Positions 35,213 through 44,336 are shown, counted from the stretch's first letter. The stretch is 64,000 bases of DNA from Clostridium transplantifaecale (GCF_900626075.1 NZ_UYZY01000007.1:124001-188000); one strand, 5' to 3'. Made by a program: numbers and translations. The notes: generated from the letters alone by a model not told the origin.

Positions 35213-36064
35213 TTGGAAAAGATTGACAAGAAAGAGCTGCGGCTTTTTTCCAAAAGAATTCAGATGTATACTATGAGAACAATTGGTTCACTAGGGGTAG
35301 GACATGTTGGAGGTTCTTTGTCGGTTGCGGATTTGCTGGCGGTGCTCTATGGAAAGGCGATGAAATATGACAGCAACAGGCCGGACTGGGAGGAAAGGGA
35401 CTGGCTGGTATGTTCGAAGGGCCATGCCGGACCGGCGGTTTATTCGGCTCTTGCTCTGAAAGGATTTTTCCCCGAGAGTGAGCTTCAGACACTAAACCGG
35501 CCGGGTACCCGTCTTCCCAGCCATTGTGACAGGAACCTGACGACGGGCATCGATATGACAACGGGTTCTCTGGGGCAGGGAGCGTCCACGGCAGCAGGCG
35601 TCGCCTTTGGAATGAAACTGGACGGAAAGAATAACTTTGTTTACCTGATTCTGGGAGACGGCGAGATTCAGGAGGGGCAGGTATGGGAGATGGCATTGTT
35701 TGCCTCCCAGAGAAAACTTTCCAATCTAATCGCATTTGTAGATTATAATCATATCCAGCTGGATGGATATACGGATGATATCTGTTCCCTGGGGGATGTG
35801 AAAGCCAAATTTGAGGCATTCGGCTGGTATGCGCAGGATGTGGACGGCCATGACGTGGAAGCAATCGATCGGGCTGTCTGTAATGCAAAGGCCCAGAATG
35901 AAAAACCTTCCATGATAGTGCTGGAGACGGAAAAGGGCCATGGATGGAGCGAGATTGCCGGAAAGCTGAACGGACATTGCCCGACGGTATCGGAGGAACA
36001 GTTGAAAGCGGCTCTTGAAGAAATGCGGCAGGCGTACGGAAAAATCGAGGAGGAAACATTATGA
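35213..36064 (+). CDS. Transketolase N-terminal subunit
   Basis: A 283-residue thiamine-diphosphate-binding half of a split transketolase. It shows GHVGGSLSVADLLAVLYG and the ThDP motif GDGEIQEGQVWEMA...DYNHIQLDG. It transfers a two-carbon ketol unit between sugars with the C-terminal subunit encoded next (4-base overlap). The start is TTG 35213, 5 bases after GGAGGAG. Split transketolases are common in Firmicutes sugar operons and often serve special substrates rather than the housekeeping pentose phosphate pathway. Confidence 0.93.
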   Translation: MEKIDKKELRLFSKRIQMYTMRTIGSLGVGHVGGSLSVADLLAVLYGKAMKYDSNRPDWEERDWLVCSKGHAGPAVYSALALKGFFPESELQTLNRPGTRLPSHCDRNLTTGIDMTTGSLGQGASTAAGVAFGMKLDGKNNFVYLILGDGEIQEGQVWEMALFASQRKLSNLIAFVDYNHIQLDGYTDDICSLGDVKAKFEAFGWYAQDVDGHDVEAIDRAVCNAKAQNEKPSMIVLETEKGHGWSEIAGKLNGHCPTVSEEQLKAALEEMRQAYGKIEEETL

Positions 36065-37029
36065 TCAGGCTGGCAGGCGGAGTTCGTCCGGAAGAGACGG
36101 AGATGAGAAAGGCTTTTTGTGATACTCTGATGGAACTGGCGGAGGAAGACGGTAATGTGCTTCTGATGGATGGGGATCTGATGGGGGCAATGGGAACGAA
36201 GCCATTTGCCCGGAAATTCCCTTCCCAGACAATTGACTGCGGAATACAGGAAGCAAACGCGGTGGGAGTGGCGGCAGGCCTTTCGGCGGTTGGGAAAATC
36301 CCTTTTGTCCACTCTTTCGGCCCCTTTATCACAAGAAGAGCCTGCGATCAGGTATTTATGTCGGGAGCCTATGCGAAGCTGAATGTGAAGCTGGTCGGTT
36401 CCGACCCTGGAATCACGGCGCAGATTAACGGCGGCACCCATATGCCGTTTGAGGATATGGGAATTATGCGGGGAATTCCGGAGATGACAATTGTAGAACC
36501 AACCGATGTTACGATGCTTAAATCGGTTCTGCGGCAGATGAAGGAAAACTATGGGATGTATTATATGAGACTGGTACGGAAATCCTGTATGAAAATTTAT
36601 GAGGAAGGTTCCGAGTTCAAGATAGGAAAAGCCGTAACAATCCGGGAGGGGCAGGACGCGGCGGTGATTGCCAGCGGTTACTGCATTGCAGAGGCGCTTA
36701 AAGCAGCGCAGATGCTTTCAGAGGAAGGAATTGAGATACAGGTGATTGATATGTTTACCTGGAAACCAGTTGATGAGGAGGCGGTAATACAGGCCGCGAA
36801 GGACACGGGAGCTATAGTGACGGCAGAGAACCACAACGTGATTAACGGGCTGGGTTCGGCCGTATCGGAAGTTCTCGTTAAAAAATCCCCTGTGCCCGTG
36901 GAGATGATTGGCATACAGGATCAGTTCGGAGAAGTAGGAAACCTGGATTATCTGGCGGAGCGTTTTGGGTTGAAAGCAGATTCTATAGCAGCAGCGGTAA
37001 AAAGTGCAATCATGCGAAAAATAACGTAA
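36061..37029 (+). CDS. Transketolase C-terminal subunit
   Basis: A 322-residue partner with the pyrimidine-binding domain (DCGIQEANAVGVAAGLSAVGKIPFVHSF holding the activating Glu) and the C-terminal transketolase domain (GKAVTIREGQDAAVIASGYCIAEALKAA). It overlaps the preceding gene at ATGA. Together they make one transketolase-sized enzyme of about 605 residues. The acceptor and donor sugars are not readable from sequence. Confidence 0.93.
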   Translation: MIRLAGGVRPEETEMRKAFCDTLMELAEEDGNVLLMDGDLMGAMGTKPFARKFPSQTIDCGIQEANAVGVAAGLSAVGKIPFVHSFGPFITRRACDQVFMSGAYAKLNVKLVGSDPGITAQINGGTHMPFEDMGIMRGIPEMTIVEPTDVTMLKSVLRQMKENYGMYYMRLVRKSCMKIYEEGSEFKIGKAVTIREGQDAAVIASGYCIAEALKAAQMLSEEGIEIQVIDMFTWKPVDEEAVIQAAKDTGAIVTAENHNVINGLGSAVSEVLVKKSPVPVEMIGIQDQFGEVGNLDYLAERFGLKADSIAAAVKSAIMRKIT

Positions 37030-37089
37030 CAGGAGTGACTAGCCGCAGGAAATGGCGGAGAATTGGAAAGGCAGTAAAGGAGGAGAAGA

Positions 37090-38148
37090 ATGAAAGCTCT
37101 TATAAAGTATCAGCCGGGGGCAGGCAATGTGAGGGCCGGAGAGGTGGAAAAACCGGTTATCGGGCCGGAAGAAGTGCTTCTTAAGGTGATGGGAGCCGGA
37201 ATATGCGGAACGGATCTGCATATTCTGAGGGACGACAGTTATCCCGTCAGGCCGCCGGTGACACTGGGGCACGAGGTGTCGGGAACGATCGAGGAGATAG
37301 GTGAGAAGGTTCACGGTTGGGAGCTAGGGGAACGCGTGGTCAGCGAAACTTATTACCACACCTGCGGCAAATGTTTTTTCTGCAAGACGGGAAATATCAA
37401 CCTGTGTGAAGAGAAACTGTCAATCGGCAGCGGGGTGGATGGGGCCATGGCGGAATACGTGAAGGTGCCTTCTAAAAACCTGCACCGGTTTCCGGAATCC
37501 CTCAGTTTTGAGGAGGCCTGCATGACGGAGCCGCTCGTCTGCTGCGTGCAGGCGGTATTCCAGCATTCCAGGCTCTCGCCGGAGGACTGTGTGGTGGTGA
37601 CGGGTCCGGGAACCATCGGACTTTTGACACTTCAGGTGATAAAGCTGTTCGGATGCCGAACCATTGTGCTGGGAACGAAAAAAGACGAAAAACGCCTGAA
37701 CATGGCACTGGAACTGGGAGCCGATGAAATCATGTATGTTGAGGAAGAAGATATCGCCGGCAGAGTGAGAAAAAGCAGCAGGGGACTCGGGGCGGACGCA
37801 GTATTTGAATGCTCCGGTTCCGTGGCGGCAATCCGGCTGTCCATGGATCTGATGCGAAAAGGGGCATGTTACACACAGGTCGGAATACCGGGCCGCGAAG
37901 CCGCAATCGACATGGGAAAAGTCGTGCTCAGGGAGTACACGATCAGAGGCACCTATGCAACAAGGCCAATCTGGTGGGACAAGACCCTGGAACTTTTGAG
38001 GGACGGGAAAATCAGGCTGAAACCGCTTTTGAGTTCCGCCTGTTCCCTGGAAGAGTGGGAAAAGGGATTTAACAGCGCTATTGATGGTGAAGGATTTAAA
38101 CACATTATCGTACCTGTCCGCGGGGAAGGTATCACAGAGGGAGAGTGA
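37090..38148 (+). CDS. Zinc-dependent dehydrogenase (sorbitol/threonine dehydrogenase-like)
   Basis: A 352-residue medium-chain dehydrogenase. The catalytic zinc site is GICGTDLH and GHEVSG; the structural zinc cluster is CGKCFFCKTGNINLC. The Rossmann segment carries GPGTIGLLTLQVIKLFG. It probably oxidises a polyol or reduces a ketose with NAD(H). GGAGGAG precedes the ATG. It is the third gene of the operon; a second enzyme of the same family lies at 40537. Confidence 0.92.
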   Translation: MKALIKYQPGAGNVRAGEVEKPVIGPEEVLLKVMGAGICGTDLHILRDDSYPVRPPVTLGHEVSGTIEEIGEKVHGWELGERVVSETYYHTCGKCFFCKTGNINLCEEKLSIGSGVDGAMAEYVKVPSKNLHRFPESLSFEEACMTEPLVCCVQAVFQHSRLSPEDCVVVTGPGTIGLLTLQVIKLFGCRTIVLGTKKDEKRLNMALELGADEIMYVEEEDIAGRVRKSSRGLGADAVFECSGSVAAIRLSMDLMRKGACYTQVGIPGREAAIDMGKVVLREYTIRGTYATRPIWWDKTLELLRDGKIRLKPLLSSACSLEEWEKGFNSAIDGEGFKHIIVPVRGEGITEGE

Positions 38149-38152
38149 GCAG

Positions 38153-38380
38153 ATGAGTAAAATGTCAAAGATTATATTTGCAGTTTTTAATATCGTACTG
38201 CTGTCATTAAATTATATTTTTGTAGCATGGTTTCCGACCGGGCTGCTGTTTGGATGGATTCCGTTTCAGCTATTCTTTTTCTACGCCTCCATCGTAGTGG
38301 CGGCAGTGGTATGGGGCCTGTACTATAATTGCTTTTTTAACAGGCAGAAACATGTTGATGAGAAATATGGGGAACAGTAA
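38153..38380 (+). CDS. Small two-helix membrane subunit preceding the symporter
   Basis: A 75-residue protein with two hydrophobic helices (IIFAVFNIVLLSLNYIFVAW and LFFFYASIVVAAVVWGLYY) and a charged tail. It starts at ATG 38153 behind GAGGGAGAG, 4 bases after the dehydrogenase stop. Small proteins of this build (DUF3311, DUF997/YhdT or DUF4212 type) precede sodium:solute symporter genes and are thought to be accessory subunits. The exact family was not settled. Confidence 0.8.
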   Translation: MSKMSKIIFAVFNIVLLSLNYIFVAWFPTGLLFGWIPFQLFFFYASIVVAAVVWGLYYNCFFNRQKHVDEKYGEQ

Positions 38381-38403
38381 AGCATCTTTACAGGAGGGGT
38401 TAA

Positions 38404-39993
38404 ATGCGTACAGAAGTTTGGATTATTATTGGAATTATTGCTTATGCACTTTTTATGGTGAGCCACGGCTTTATGAATTTCCGGGCGACCTCTAAATCAT
38501 CGGAGAGCTTTTTTAATGCGGACAGGGGAGTCAATTCTTTTGTTCTCGTATGCACCACGGCAATTTCCGTATACAGCGGGCTGTCCTACTACGGTTATCC
38601 GGCATCGACTTATGCAAACGGAATCGGCTATGTCACGGCGGCAGGCTGCGCGGTCAGCGGACTCCTGTTCTGCCTGATTGGGTACCGCATCTGGATTTTG
38701 GGGCGCGAGTACGGTTTTCAGACGCCCTCCGACTATCTGCGTTCCCGTTATTATTCGGAAGGTTTCGGGCTGTTTGTATCGGTGCTTCTGGTGATTTTTA
38801 TCGTTCCCTACGTAGCCGTACAGCTTATGACAATCGGAAGCGGAATCGAAGTGACGACAAAGGGAATGTTTCCGTACCTGCCGGCGGTGCTTCTGGGCAC
38901 CGTCTGCGTATCCCTGCATGTAATCGGAGGCGGCATGAAGTCGGTTGCCTGGCTGGATACATTCCATGCAATTTTAGGTGTGTGCGCCGTTTACATTGTG
39001 GTATTTTACCTTGTAAAACATTTCTTTCCGGTGGGAGGTCTCGCGGAGGCGGCCGCCATTGTGAAGAACAATCCGGAGACAGCGCCTATTCTCAGCACAC
39101 CGGGGCCGAACGGTATATACACCTGGAAGGGGCTTTTAAACCAGGCTCTGACGGCGGCGGTAGCGACGATTGTATGGCCGCATATCTTTATGAGATGTTA
39201 TATTGCAAAAGGAACCAGGAATTTTAAGGTTATGTCATGGGCCCTGCCGATTGCCTATGTGGTTCCAGTTTTCGGTCTTGTAATTGTAGGTTCCCTGATT
39301 GGCCCGGCCGTTTTTGGCGCAGGGTTTCAGGATGTGGACAATCTTCTGCCGACGCTGGTAACGCAGTACTGCCCGCCGCTCATTTCCTTTATTTCGATAC
39401 TCTGTCTGTTCGCTTTTGCGGTGTCTACAGCCGATTCGCTGCTTCTTTCCGCAAGCGCGCTGGCATCCAGAGATATTTATGTGCGCCATTTTTATGAATT
39501 AAGGGGAAAACAGGCCGATTCCAGACAGGTTGTATATTTCGGAAGAGTTATCCTGGTCGTGCTGATGATAGCGTGCATCATAGTAACGGCAACCAAATCT
39601 ACGTACATAACGGAGTATGCATATAAATTATCCTCCCCGTTCTTTGCTATGATTCTCCCCTGCACCATCGGAGGGCTGTTCTGGAAAAAGGGGACAAAAG
39701 AGGGAGCCATGGCGGGAACGGTTGCCGGAGTTGTCGTGACCTTCCTTATGACATTCGTGATTGCCCCTCCTTTCGGTTTTTCAGCCCTTCTATGGGGACT
39801 TGCCGTAAATATTCTGCTGTATGTGGCCGTGAGCATGGTGACGGTGGTGCCTGAGGAGATAGTTGAAAAATACATTGTCAGGGTGGATAAGATTATCAGC
39901 GGCAGCCCGGAAGTATTTGAAGTGACGAACGCAGCCGTAAACGAAGCAAAGCAAATGTGTGCTGAGGGACTGCGGACGGCCGGGGAAGGATGA
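38404..39993 (+). CDS. Sodium:solute symporter (SSS family)
   Basis: A 529-residue protein with about 13 membrane helices. Hallmarks are SESFFNADRGVNSFVLVCTTAISVYSG early, the middle GGGMKSVAWLDTFHAILGV, and the Na+ site segment AFAVSTADSLLLSASALASRDIY. It imports an organic solute with Na+; relatives carry pantothenate, acetate, proline or sugars. Given its operon the cargo is probably a sugar acid, polyol or sugar. AGGAGGGG gives a clear start and the stop overlaps the next gene by 4 bases. Confidence 0.92.
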   Translation: MRTEVWIIIGIIAYALFMVSHGFMNFRATSKSSESFFNADRGVNSFVLVCTTAISVYSGLSYYGYPASTYANGIGYVTAAGCAVSGLLFCLIGYRIWILGREYGFQTPSDYLRSRYYSEGFGLFVSVLLVIFIVPYVAVQLMTIGSGIEVTTKGMFPYLPAVLLGTVCVSLHVIGGGMKSVAWLDTFHAILGVCAVYIVVFYLVKHFFPVGGLAEAAAIVKNNPETAPILSTPGPNGIYTWKGLLNQALTAAVATIVWPHIFMRCYIAKGTRNFKVMSWALPIAYVVPVFGLVIVGSLIGPAVFGAGFQDVDNLLPTLVTQYCPPLISFISILCLFAFAVSTADSLLLSASALASRDIYVRHFYELRGKQADSRQVVYFGRVILVVLMIACIIVTATKSTYITEYAYKLSSPFFAMILPCTIGGLFWKKGTKEGAMAGTVAGVVVTFLMTFVIAPPFGFSALLWGLAVNILLYVAVSMVTVVPEEIVEKYIVRVDKIISGSPEVFEVTNAAVNEAKQMCAEGLRTAGEG

Positions 39994-40574
39994 TAAAAAT
40001 GAAATGTTTATTTCAGGCGTATGGCATCTCGGTAAGCTATCCCTCCGAGTGGAGAATCTACATTCCCCAGAACCAGAGCTTCAGCATGGACGACGGAATA
40101 CTTAAATTTGATGATATAGCCGGAGCGGATAGCAGGGCGTCGTTTACCCTCTCGTGGGAAAAAACAGCGCCGGTCACGGGATTTGCGGGAGGTTACCTGG
40201 AAAGCGCGGAAAAAAACTATGCTAAAAAAGTGAAAGGCCGCTGCCGGATACTGGAAAAAGAGCGGACGGAGATCAATGGGCACGAGGCCGGTTTTATGAG
40301 GGCGCAGCTCTTATCCAGTACCCATGTTTTTAAGGCTATGGGAAAATCACTGGAACTGGAAGTGATGCAGGCCGCTTTTTACTGCCCCGACAGCGGCCGG
40401 ATCGTGATGGGGACCATGATTGCAAAACAGGATTATTTTGAAAAAAACAGAGAGTGCTTAAGGGAGATGGTGATGGGAATTCAATGCCATACCTCAGAAG
40501 AAAATGAAGTGAAATGCAGCGGAAGGAGTGAAGAACATGCGGACAGCGAAGTTGGTTGCGCCATACAGGATTGA
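39990..40574 (+). CDS. Protein of unknown function in the catabolic operon
   Basis: A 194-residue protein, soluble and without signal peptide. It begins MIKMKCLFQAYGISVSYPSEWRIYIPQ, and the phrase SVSYPSEWRI recalls the PsbP/DcrB-like fold, but I cannot assign it. Its middle is alternating hydrophobic, as in beta sheets. ATGA overlap with the symporter gene shows translational coupling, and its 3' end overlaps the next dehydrogenase start by 38 bases. It may be a cytoplasmic accessory of the transporter; this is a guess from position. Confidence 0.75.
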   Translation: MIKMKCLFQAYGISVSYPSEWRIYIPQNQSFSMDDGILKFDDIAGADSRASFTLSWEKTAPVTGFAGGYLESAEKNYAKKVKGRCRILEKERTEINGHEAGFMRAQLLSSTHVFKAMGKSLELEVMQAAFYCPDSGRIVMGTMIAKQDYFEKNRECLREMVMGIQCHTSEENEVKCSGRSEEHADSEVGCAIQD

Positions 40575-41547
40575 GATAGAAGAGGTCCCGGAACCGCAGA
40601 TTTCCGGGTCTGATCAGGTACTCGTTCGGGTCAGGGCGGTGGGAATATGCGGGACGGATCTTCACACATTTAAGGGGGAACGGACCGATGTTGATTTTCC
40701 GAGGGTAATGGGCCATGAGCTTTCAGGAGTCGTAGTGGATACAGGGGAGGCAGTTGTCCGGGTAAAAAAGGGAGATCATGTCGTCTTCGACCCGGTGCAC
40801 GCCTGCGGCCGGTGCCGTACATGTGCCGCCGGCCACGAAAACGTATGCCGTAACGTGAAATGTTTCGGTGTCCAGATGGACGGAGGTTTCCAGGATTATA
40901 TCGTGGTTTCGGAAAATAAACTCTATGCCGTGCCGGAGCAGATATCATTTGAATGCGGCGCCCTGGCGGAACCGTTCTCCATTGCCGCTAATATTATTGC
41001 GAGGGCAGATATCGGGGAGAATGACCGCGTTGTCATATTCGGCGCCGGAACAATCGGGATCGCCGTTTTGCAGGCGGTAAAGAAAATGGGGAATATGGTT
41101 CTGGTTTCAGATATAGCCGATGCCAAACTGGCGATGGCGGAGGAGTTTGGGGCCGATTTGGCCGTTAACAGCACAAAAGAAAAGCTGGGAGATGCTGTTG
41201 AAGCGTTCAGCCCGGGAGGTGCAGACATCCTGATTGATGCGGTGGGAACGGCCTCCATCCTTGCGCAGTGTATTGCACTGGCGGCTCCGTGCGCGAGGAT
41301 TGTGGAGATTGGTTTTGACGAAACAGAAGCGTCAGTCCGGCCGATAGACATTACAAAAAAGGAATTGACCATCTCAGGTTCCAGAATGAACTGCAGCCGT
41401 TTCCAAACTGTGACGGAGTGGCTTAAGGAAGGAATTGTCACCGATAAAATGATCTCCAGGGTTTATCCTCTGGAGGAAATAGAGCAGGCATTTAACGATA
41501 CCCTTGCTCAGGGAGGAAACTGGCTGAAAACCATGATCCTGCTTTAA
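40537..41547 (+). CDS. Zinc-dependent dehydrogenase, second copy in operon
   Basis: About 336 residues of the medium-chain dehydrogenase family. Catalytic zinc: GICGTDLHTF, GHELSG; structural zinc: CGRCRTCAAGHENVC; cofactor segment: GAGTIGIAVLQAVKKMG. ATG 40537 is preferred, 9 bases after GGAAGGAG; GTG 40528 touches the ribosome site. Divergence from the enzyme at 37090 suggests a second oxidation step or a different stereochemistry rather than simple duplication. Confidence 0.92.
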   Translation: MRTAKLVAPYRIEIEEVPEPQISGSDQVLVRVRAVGICGTDLHTFKGERTDVDFPRVMGHELSGVVVDTGEAVVRVKKGDHVVFDPVHACGRCRTCAAGHENVCRNVKCFGVQMDGGFQDYIVVSENKLYAVPEQISFECGALAEPFSIAANIIARADIGENDRVVIFGAGTIGIAVLQAVKKMGNMVLVSDIADAKLAMAEEFGADLAVNSTKEKLGDAVEAFSPGGADILIDAVGTASILAQCIALAAPCARIVEIGFDETEASVRPIDITKKELTISGSRMNCSRFQTVTEWLKEGIVTDKMISRVYPLEEIEQAFNDTLAQGGNWLKTMILL

Positions 41548-41604
41548 TGCTGCATTGCGGCCGGAAAATCCGGTGGGAGCCGCCGGAGGAAAGAGAGTAA
41601 ACGT

Positions 41605-42717
41605 ATGAAACAGTTAATGATAAAACCGGTGATTTGGAAATATGAAAAGGCCGCGGAATTTGCCGCCGAGTTTGACCTGGGGAAGGGCGATCTGGTCATC
41701 ACAAACCAGTATATCTACGAGCCGTATTTTGGAGGACTGGACCTCGCCTGCGACGTCCTTTTCCAGGAAAAATACGGAGCCGGAGAACCGTCGGATGATA
41801 TGGCGGGGGCGATGTACCGCGATATGAAAGGAAATTACAGGAGGATTATTGCCATCGGCGGAGGCACCGTAATCGATATCTCCAAATTATTTGCCCTGAA
41901 AAATGTGTCCCCGGTTGAAGATTTATACGATGGCAAACTTGAGATTGTAAAAGATAAAGAATTAATCCTGGTGCCGACAACCTGCGGGACCGGCAGCGAG
42001 GTGACGAACATTGCAATCCTGGCTCTGAATAAAAAAGGCACGAAAAAGGGCCTGGCCGTGGATGAGATGTACGCGGACAGCGCGGTGCTGATTCCGGAGC
42101 TTTTAGGAGGACTTCCGTTCCGCTTCTTTGCCACCAGCTCCATCGATGCGCTGATTCATGCCGTCGAGTCCAGCCTGTCTCCGAAAGGCAACGAGATGAC
42201 GCGCCTGTTCAGTTACCAGGCTATTGAAATGATTCTGGAAGGATATAAAAAGATTGCAGAAGGCGGAGAGAAGGCAAGAATCCCCCTGCTGGGAGACTTC
42301 CTCACCGCCAGTACTTTTGCCGGGATTGCATTCGGAAATGCGGGATGTGCAGCCGTACACGCCCTCAGTTATCCGCTTGGGGCCAAATATCATGTGGCGC
42401 ATGGGGAATCCAACTATGCCATGTTTACCGGTGTTATGAAGAACTATATGGAAATCCGGTGTGACGGGGAGATAGACCGGTTAAACCGGTATATGGCCGG
42501 AATCCTTGGGTGTGGAACATCCGGGGTGTACGATAAGCTGGAGGAACTCTTAAACCATATGATTGAGAAGAAAGCGCTCCATGAGTATGGTGTGACGGAA
42601 CGCGATCTGGAAGAATTTACGGACTCCGTCCTGGAAAATCAGGGACGTCTCCTGGCGAATAATTTTGTGCCGTTTGATAAAAAACGCATTTATAAAATAT
42701 ACAGAGAACTGTATTAG
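41605..42717 (+). CDS. Iron-type alcohol dehydrogenase, 4-hydroxybutyrate dehydrogenase-like
   Basis: A 370-residue group III (iron-containing) alcohol dehydrogenase. The NAD region has IAIGGGTVIDISK and VPTTCGTGSEVTN; metal-binding His residues lie in IDALIHAVES, AVHALSYPLG and HVAHGESN. From memory it resembles closely the NAD-linked 4-hydroxybutyrate dehydrogenase of Clostridium kluyveri (about 371 residues), including the ending ENQGRLLANNFVPF. It would interconvert succinate semialdehyde and 4-hydroxybutyrate, or a sugar-derived aldehyde and its alcohol in this operon. A partial paralogue starts at the right edge of the window. Confidence 0.88.
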   Translation: MKQLMIKPVIWKYEKAAEFAAEFDLGKGDLVITNQYIYEPYFGGLDLACDVLFQEKYGAGEPSDDMAGAMYRDMKGNYRRIIAIGGGTVIDISKLFALKNVSPVEDLYDGKLEIVKDKELILVPTTCGTGSEVTNIAILALNKKGTKKGLAVDEMYADSAVLIPELLGGLPFRFFATSSIDALIHAVESSLSPKGNEMTRLFSYQAIEMILEGYKKIAEGGEKARIPLLGDFLTASTFAGIAFGNAGCAAVHALSYPLGAKYHVAHGESNYAMFTGVMKNYMEIRCDGEIDRLNRYMAGILGCGTSGVYDKLEELLNHMIEKKALHEYGVTERDLEEFTDSVLENQGRLLANNFVPFDKKRIYKIYRELY

Positions 42718-42753
42718 AAGATTAAATATAACGGAAAGCATGCCCCGCGCATG

Positions 42754-42769
42754 TCCGGCAGCCGCCGGA
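42754..42769. other. Small GC hairpin between dehydrogenase and aldolase genes
   Basis: TCCGGC-AGCC-GCCGGA, without a T-run. It could mark an RNA processing site within the operon. Confidence 0.3.
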
Positions 42770-42802
42770 CAGAGCGATCCGGGACTATAGAAGGAGAAAA
42801 AT

Positions 42803-43444
42803 ATGAAATTTTTTATCGATACGGCAAAAGTCGAGGATATCAAAAAAGCAAACGACATGGGAATCATCTGCGGCGTTACGACAAATCCGTCTCTGATAGC
42901 AAAAGAGGGAAGAAATTTTAATGAAGTTATCAAAGAGATAACCTCTGTCGTGGATGGCCCCATAAGCGGAGAGGTGAGAGCGTCCACGACGGATGCCGAA
43001 GGAATGGTAAAAGAGGGGCGGGAGATAGCCGCCATCCACAAAAACATGATAGTCAAGATTCCAATGACCGCAGAGGGACTGAAGGCGGTGAAGATTCTGG
43101 CGTCGGAGGGAATAAAGACCAATGTGACCCTGGTCTTCACGGCAAACCAGGCAATCCTTGCCGCCAGGGCGGGTGCATCCTATGTATCGCCTTTCCTCGG
43201 CAGGCTCGATGACATATCTGTCTGCGGCGTTGATTTAATCCGTACGATAGCCGGCATTTTCTCCCACTACGGTGACATCACCACCGAGATCATTGCGGCG
43301 AGCGTAAGAAATCCGCTTCATGTGACGGACTGTGCCCTCGCAGGGGCGGATATCGCGACTGTTCCCTGGAATGTGCTGATGCAGATGACGAAACATCCGC
43401 TGACGGATGCGGGAATAGAAAAATTCAAAGAGGATAGCAGGTAA
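42803..43444 (+). CDS. Transaldolase / fructose-6-phosphate aldolase-like protein
   Basis: A 213-residue small transaldolase (FSA/TalC group). It starts [20 protein letters not shown] followed by [13 protein letters not shown]. The Schiff-base Lys is in MIVKIPMT, near residue 84, and the barrel continues with [28 protein letters not shown]. Such enzymes either transfer dihydroxyacetone or release it as free aldolases. It ends the GntR-linked operon, so the pathway combines two- and three-carbon transfers (transketolase plus this enzyme). The ribosome site is GAAGGAG. Confidence 0.92.
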   Translation: MKFFIDTAKVEDIKKANDMGIICGVTTNPSLIAKEGRNFNEVIKEITSVVDGPISGEVRASTTDAEGMVKEGREIAAIHKNMIVKIPMTAEGLKAVKILASEGIKTNVTLVFTANQAILAARAGASYVSPFLGRLDDISVCGVDLIRTIAGIFSHYGDITTEIIAASVRNPLHVTDCALAGADIATVPWNVLMQMTKHPLTDAGIEKFKEDSR

Positions 43445-43579
43445 AAAACCAGGACGCCTGGGATCGGGGATGGGAGAAGAGACAAGCAAAGTGATAATAT
43501 GAATAAAATACTGTGACAGTTCCCTATACTTAAAATTTAAAGCTTAAAGTATAATTCCAGCGTTCACCATTGAAATTTA

Positions 43580-43613
43580 AACTGTGCCTTATCCAATGTG
43601 ATAAGGTGCAGTT
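43580..43613 (+). terminator. Terminator-like hairpin after the catabolic operon
   Basis: AACTGTGCCTTATC (43580-43593) pairs with GATAAGGTGCAGTT (43600-43613), with two wobbles, over a 6-base loop. The tail CATTTATTTAT is T-rich but not a pure run. Confidence 0.55.
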
Positions 43614-43764
43614 CATTTATTTATAAATGCAATTTATTATCTGATATTAATTATCAGGGTACAAGTAGCGGCGGCGACAGGAGGGGCCTTTGGGGCGGCC
43701 CCCTGAGAAAGAGAAGAGGGCAATCAAGCGATGGCAGGCGTGATGGATGGCCGATACATAACGC

Positions 43765-44134
43765 GTCTTCGGGGCCGGTCATAGTCTGACCTGTGGGGGA
43801 GGAGGAAGAAAAACTTTCCGGAGGGAGTGTTGAAGTCCATCAGCACTTGGACGGCGTATTGTGACGTCCTAGAGCGTGTTTGAAAATTCATTCCCGCCAT
43901 CTGTATGCCCCACTTCGCGGCATATTTGGGCCCAATTCAGTCAGCGTAGCCCACTACGCCTCCTTCATTGGTCCCAAATCTCCCACAAAGTGTGACACAC
44001 AGCTGACGGAAAGCAATTTTTAGACCCGCTCCAGTGTCTGCTATGCACTTCATCAAGCGCAAGCGGCTCCCGCAGGAAAGTTCTTTCTTCCGGATTCCCC
44101 ACCCCGCCGATATCCTCCGCCCAGCCCCGAAGAC
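43765..44134. repeat. Palindromic intergenic element, copy D, interrupted by a nested insert
   Basis: The ends are GTCTTCGGGGC (43765-43775) and GCCCCGAAGAC (44124-44134). Inside are GGAAGAAAAACTTTCCGGAGGG on the left (43807-43829 region) and a matching CGGAAGAAAGAACTTTCC on the right in reverse. Total length is 370 bp; subtracting the 160-bp insert at 43872-44031 leaves 210 bp, the normal size. It fills most of the 890-bp gap before the sigma54 activator gene. Confidence 0.65.
43872..44031. mobile_element. MITE-like 160-bp insert nested in palindromic copy D
   Basis: The terminal inverted repeats are GAGCGTGTTTGAAAATT (43872-43888) and AATTTTTAGACCCGCTC (44015-44031), matching at most positions. 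It has no coding capacity. It sits close to the centre of copy D and explains that copy's extra length. The GAGCGTGTTTGAAAATT end is, from memory, a frequent intergenic sequence in Lachnospiraceae genomes. No target duplication was resolved. Confidence 0.6.
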
Positions 44135-44199
44135 TCACCACCTTCCTTTTCCATCCTCATCCCATCCCATCAACGCCTCTTTCTCCCCAACTATTTTGA

Positions 44200-44228
44200 T
44201 TGAGAATCCCCCCATCTTCCTGTATAAT
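44200..44228 (+). promoter_or_regulatory. SigmaA promoter of the sigma54-activator gene
   Basis: TTGAGA (44200-44205), a 17-base spacer and perfect TATAAT (44223-44228). Initiation near 44235 gives a leader of about 100 bases. Confidence 0.65.
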
Positions 44229-44336
44229 AAAAGTAAATATCGCAAAGAAAACATATACGCAGGCCATTTCCTGAAAATCATAAATAACGGAGAAATTGAA
44301 CCTGCCGAATCCTCAGAGCAGAGAAGAGGTGACCCT

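Noticed and set aside
44034-44336. A 101-codon N-terminal extension of the sigma54 activator
   Set aside because: The extension is encoded by the end of the nested MITE/palindrome D and the promoter region; TTG 44337 has a good ribosome site.
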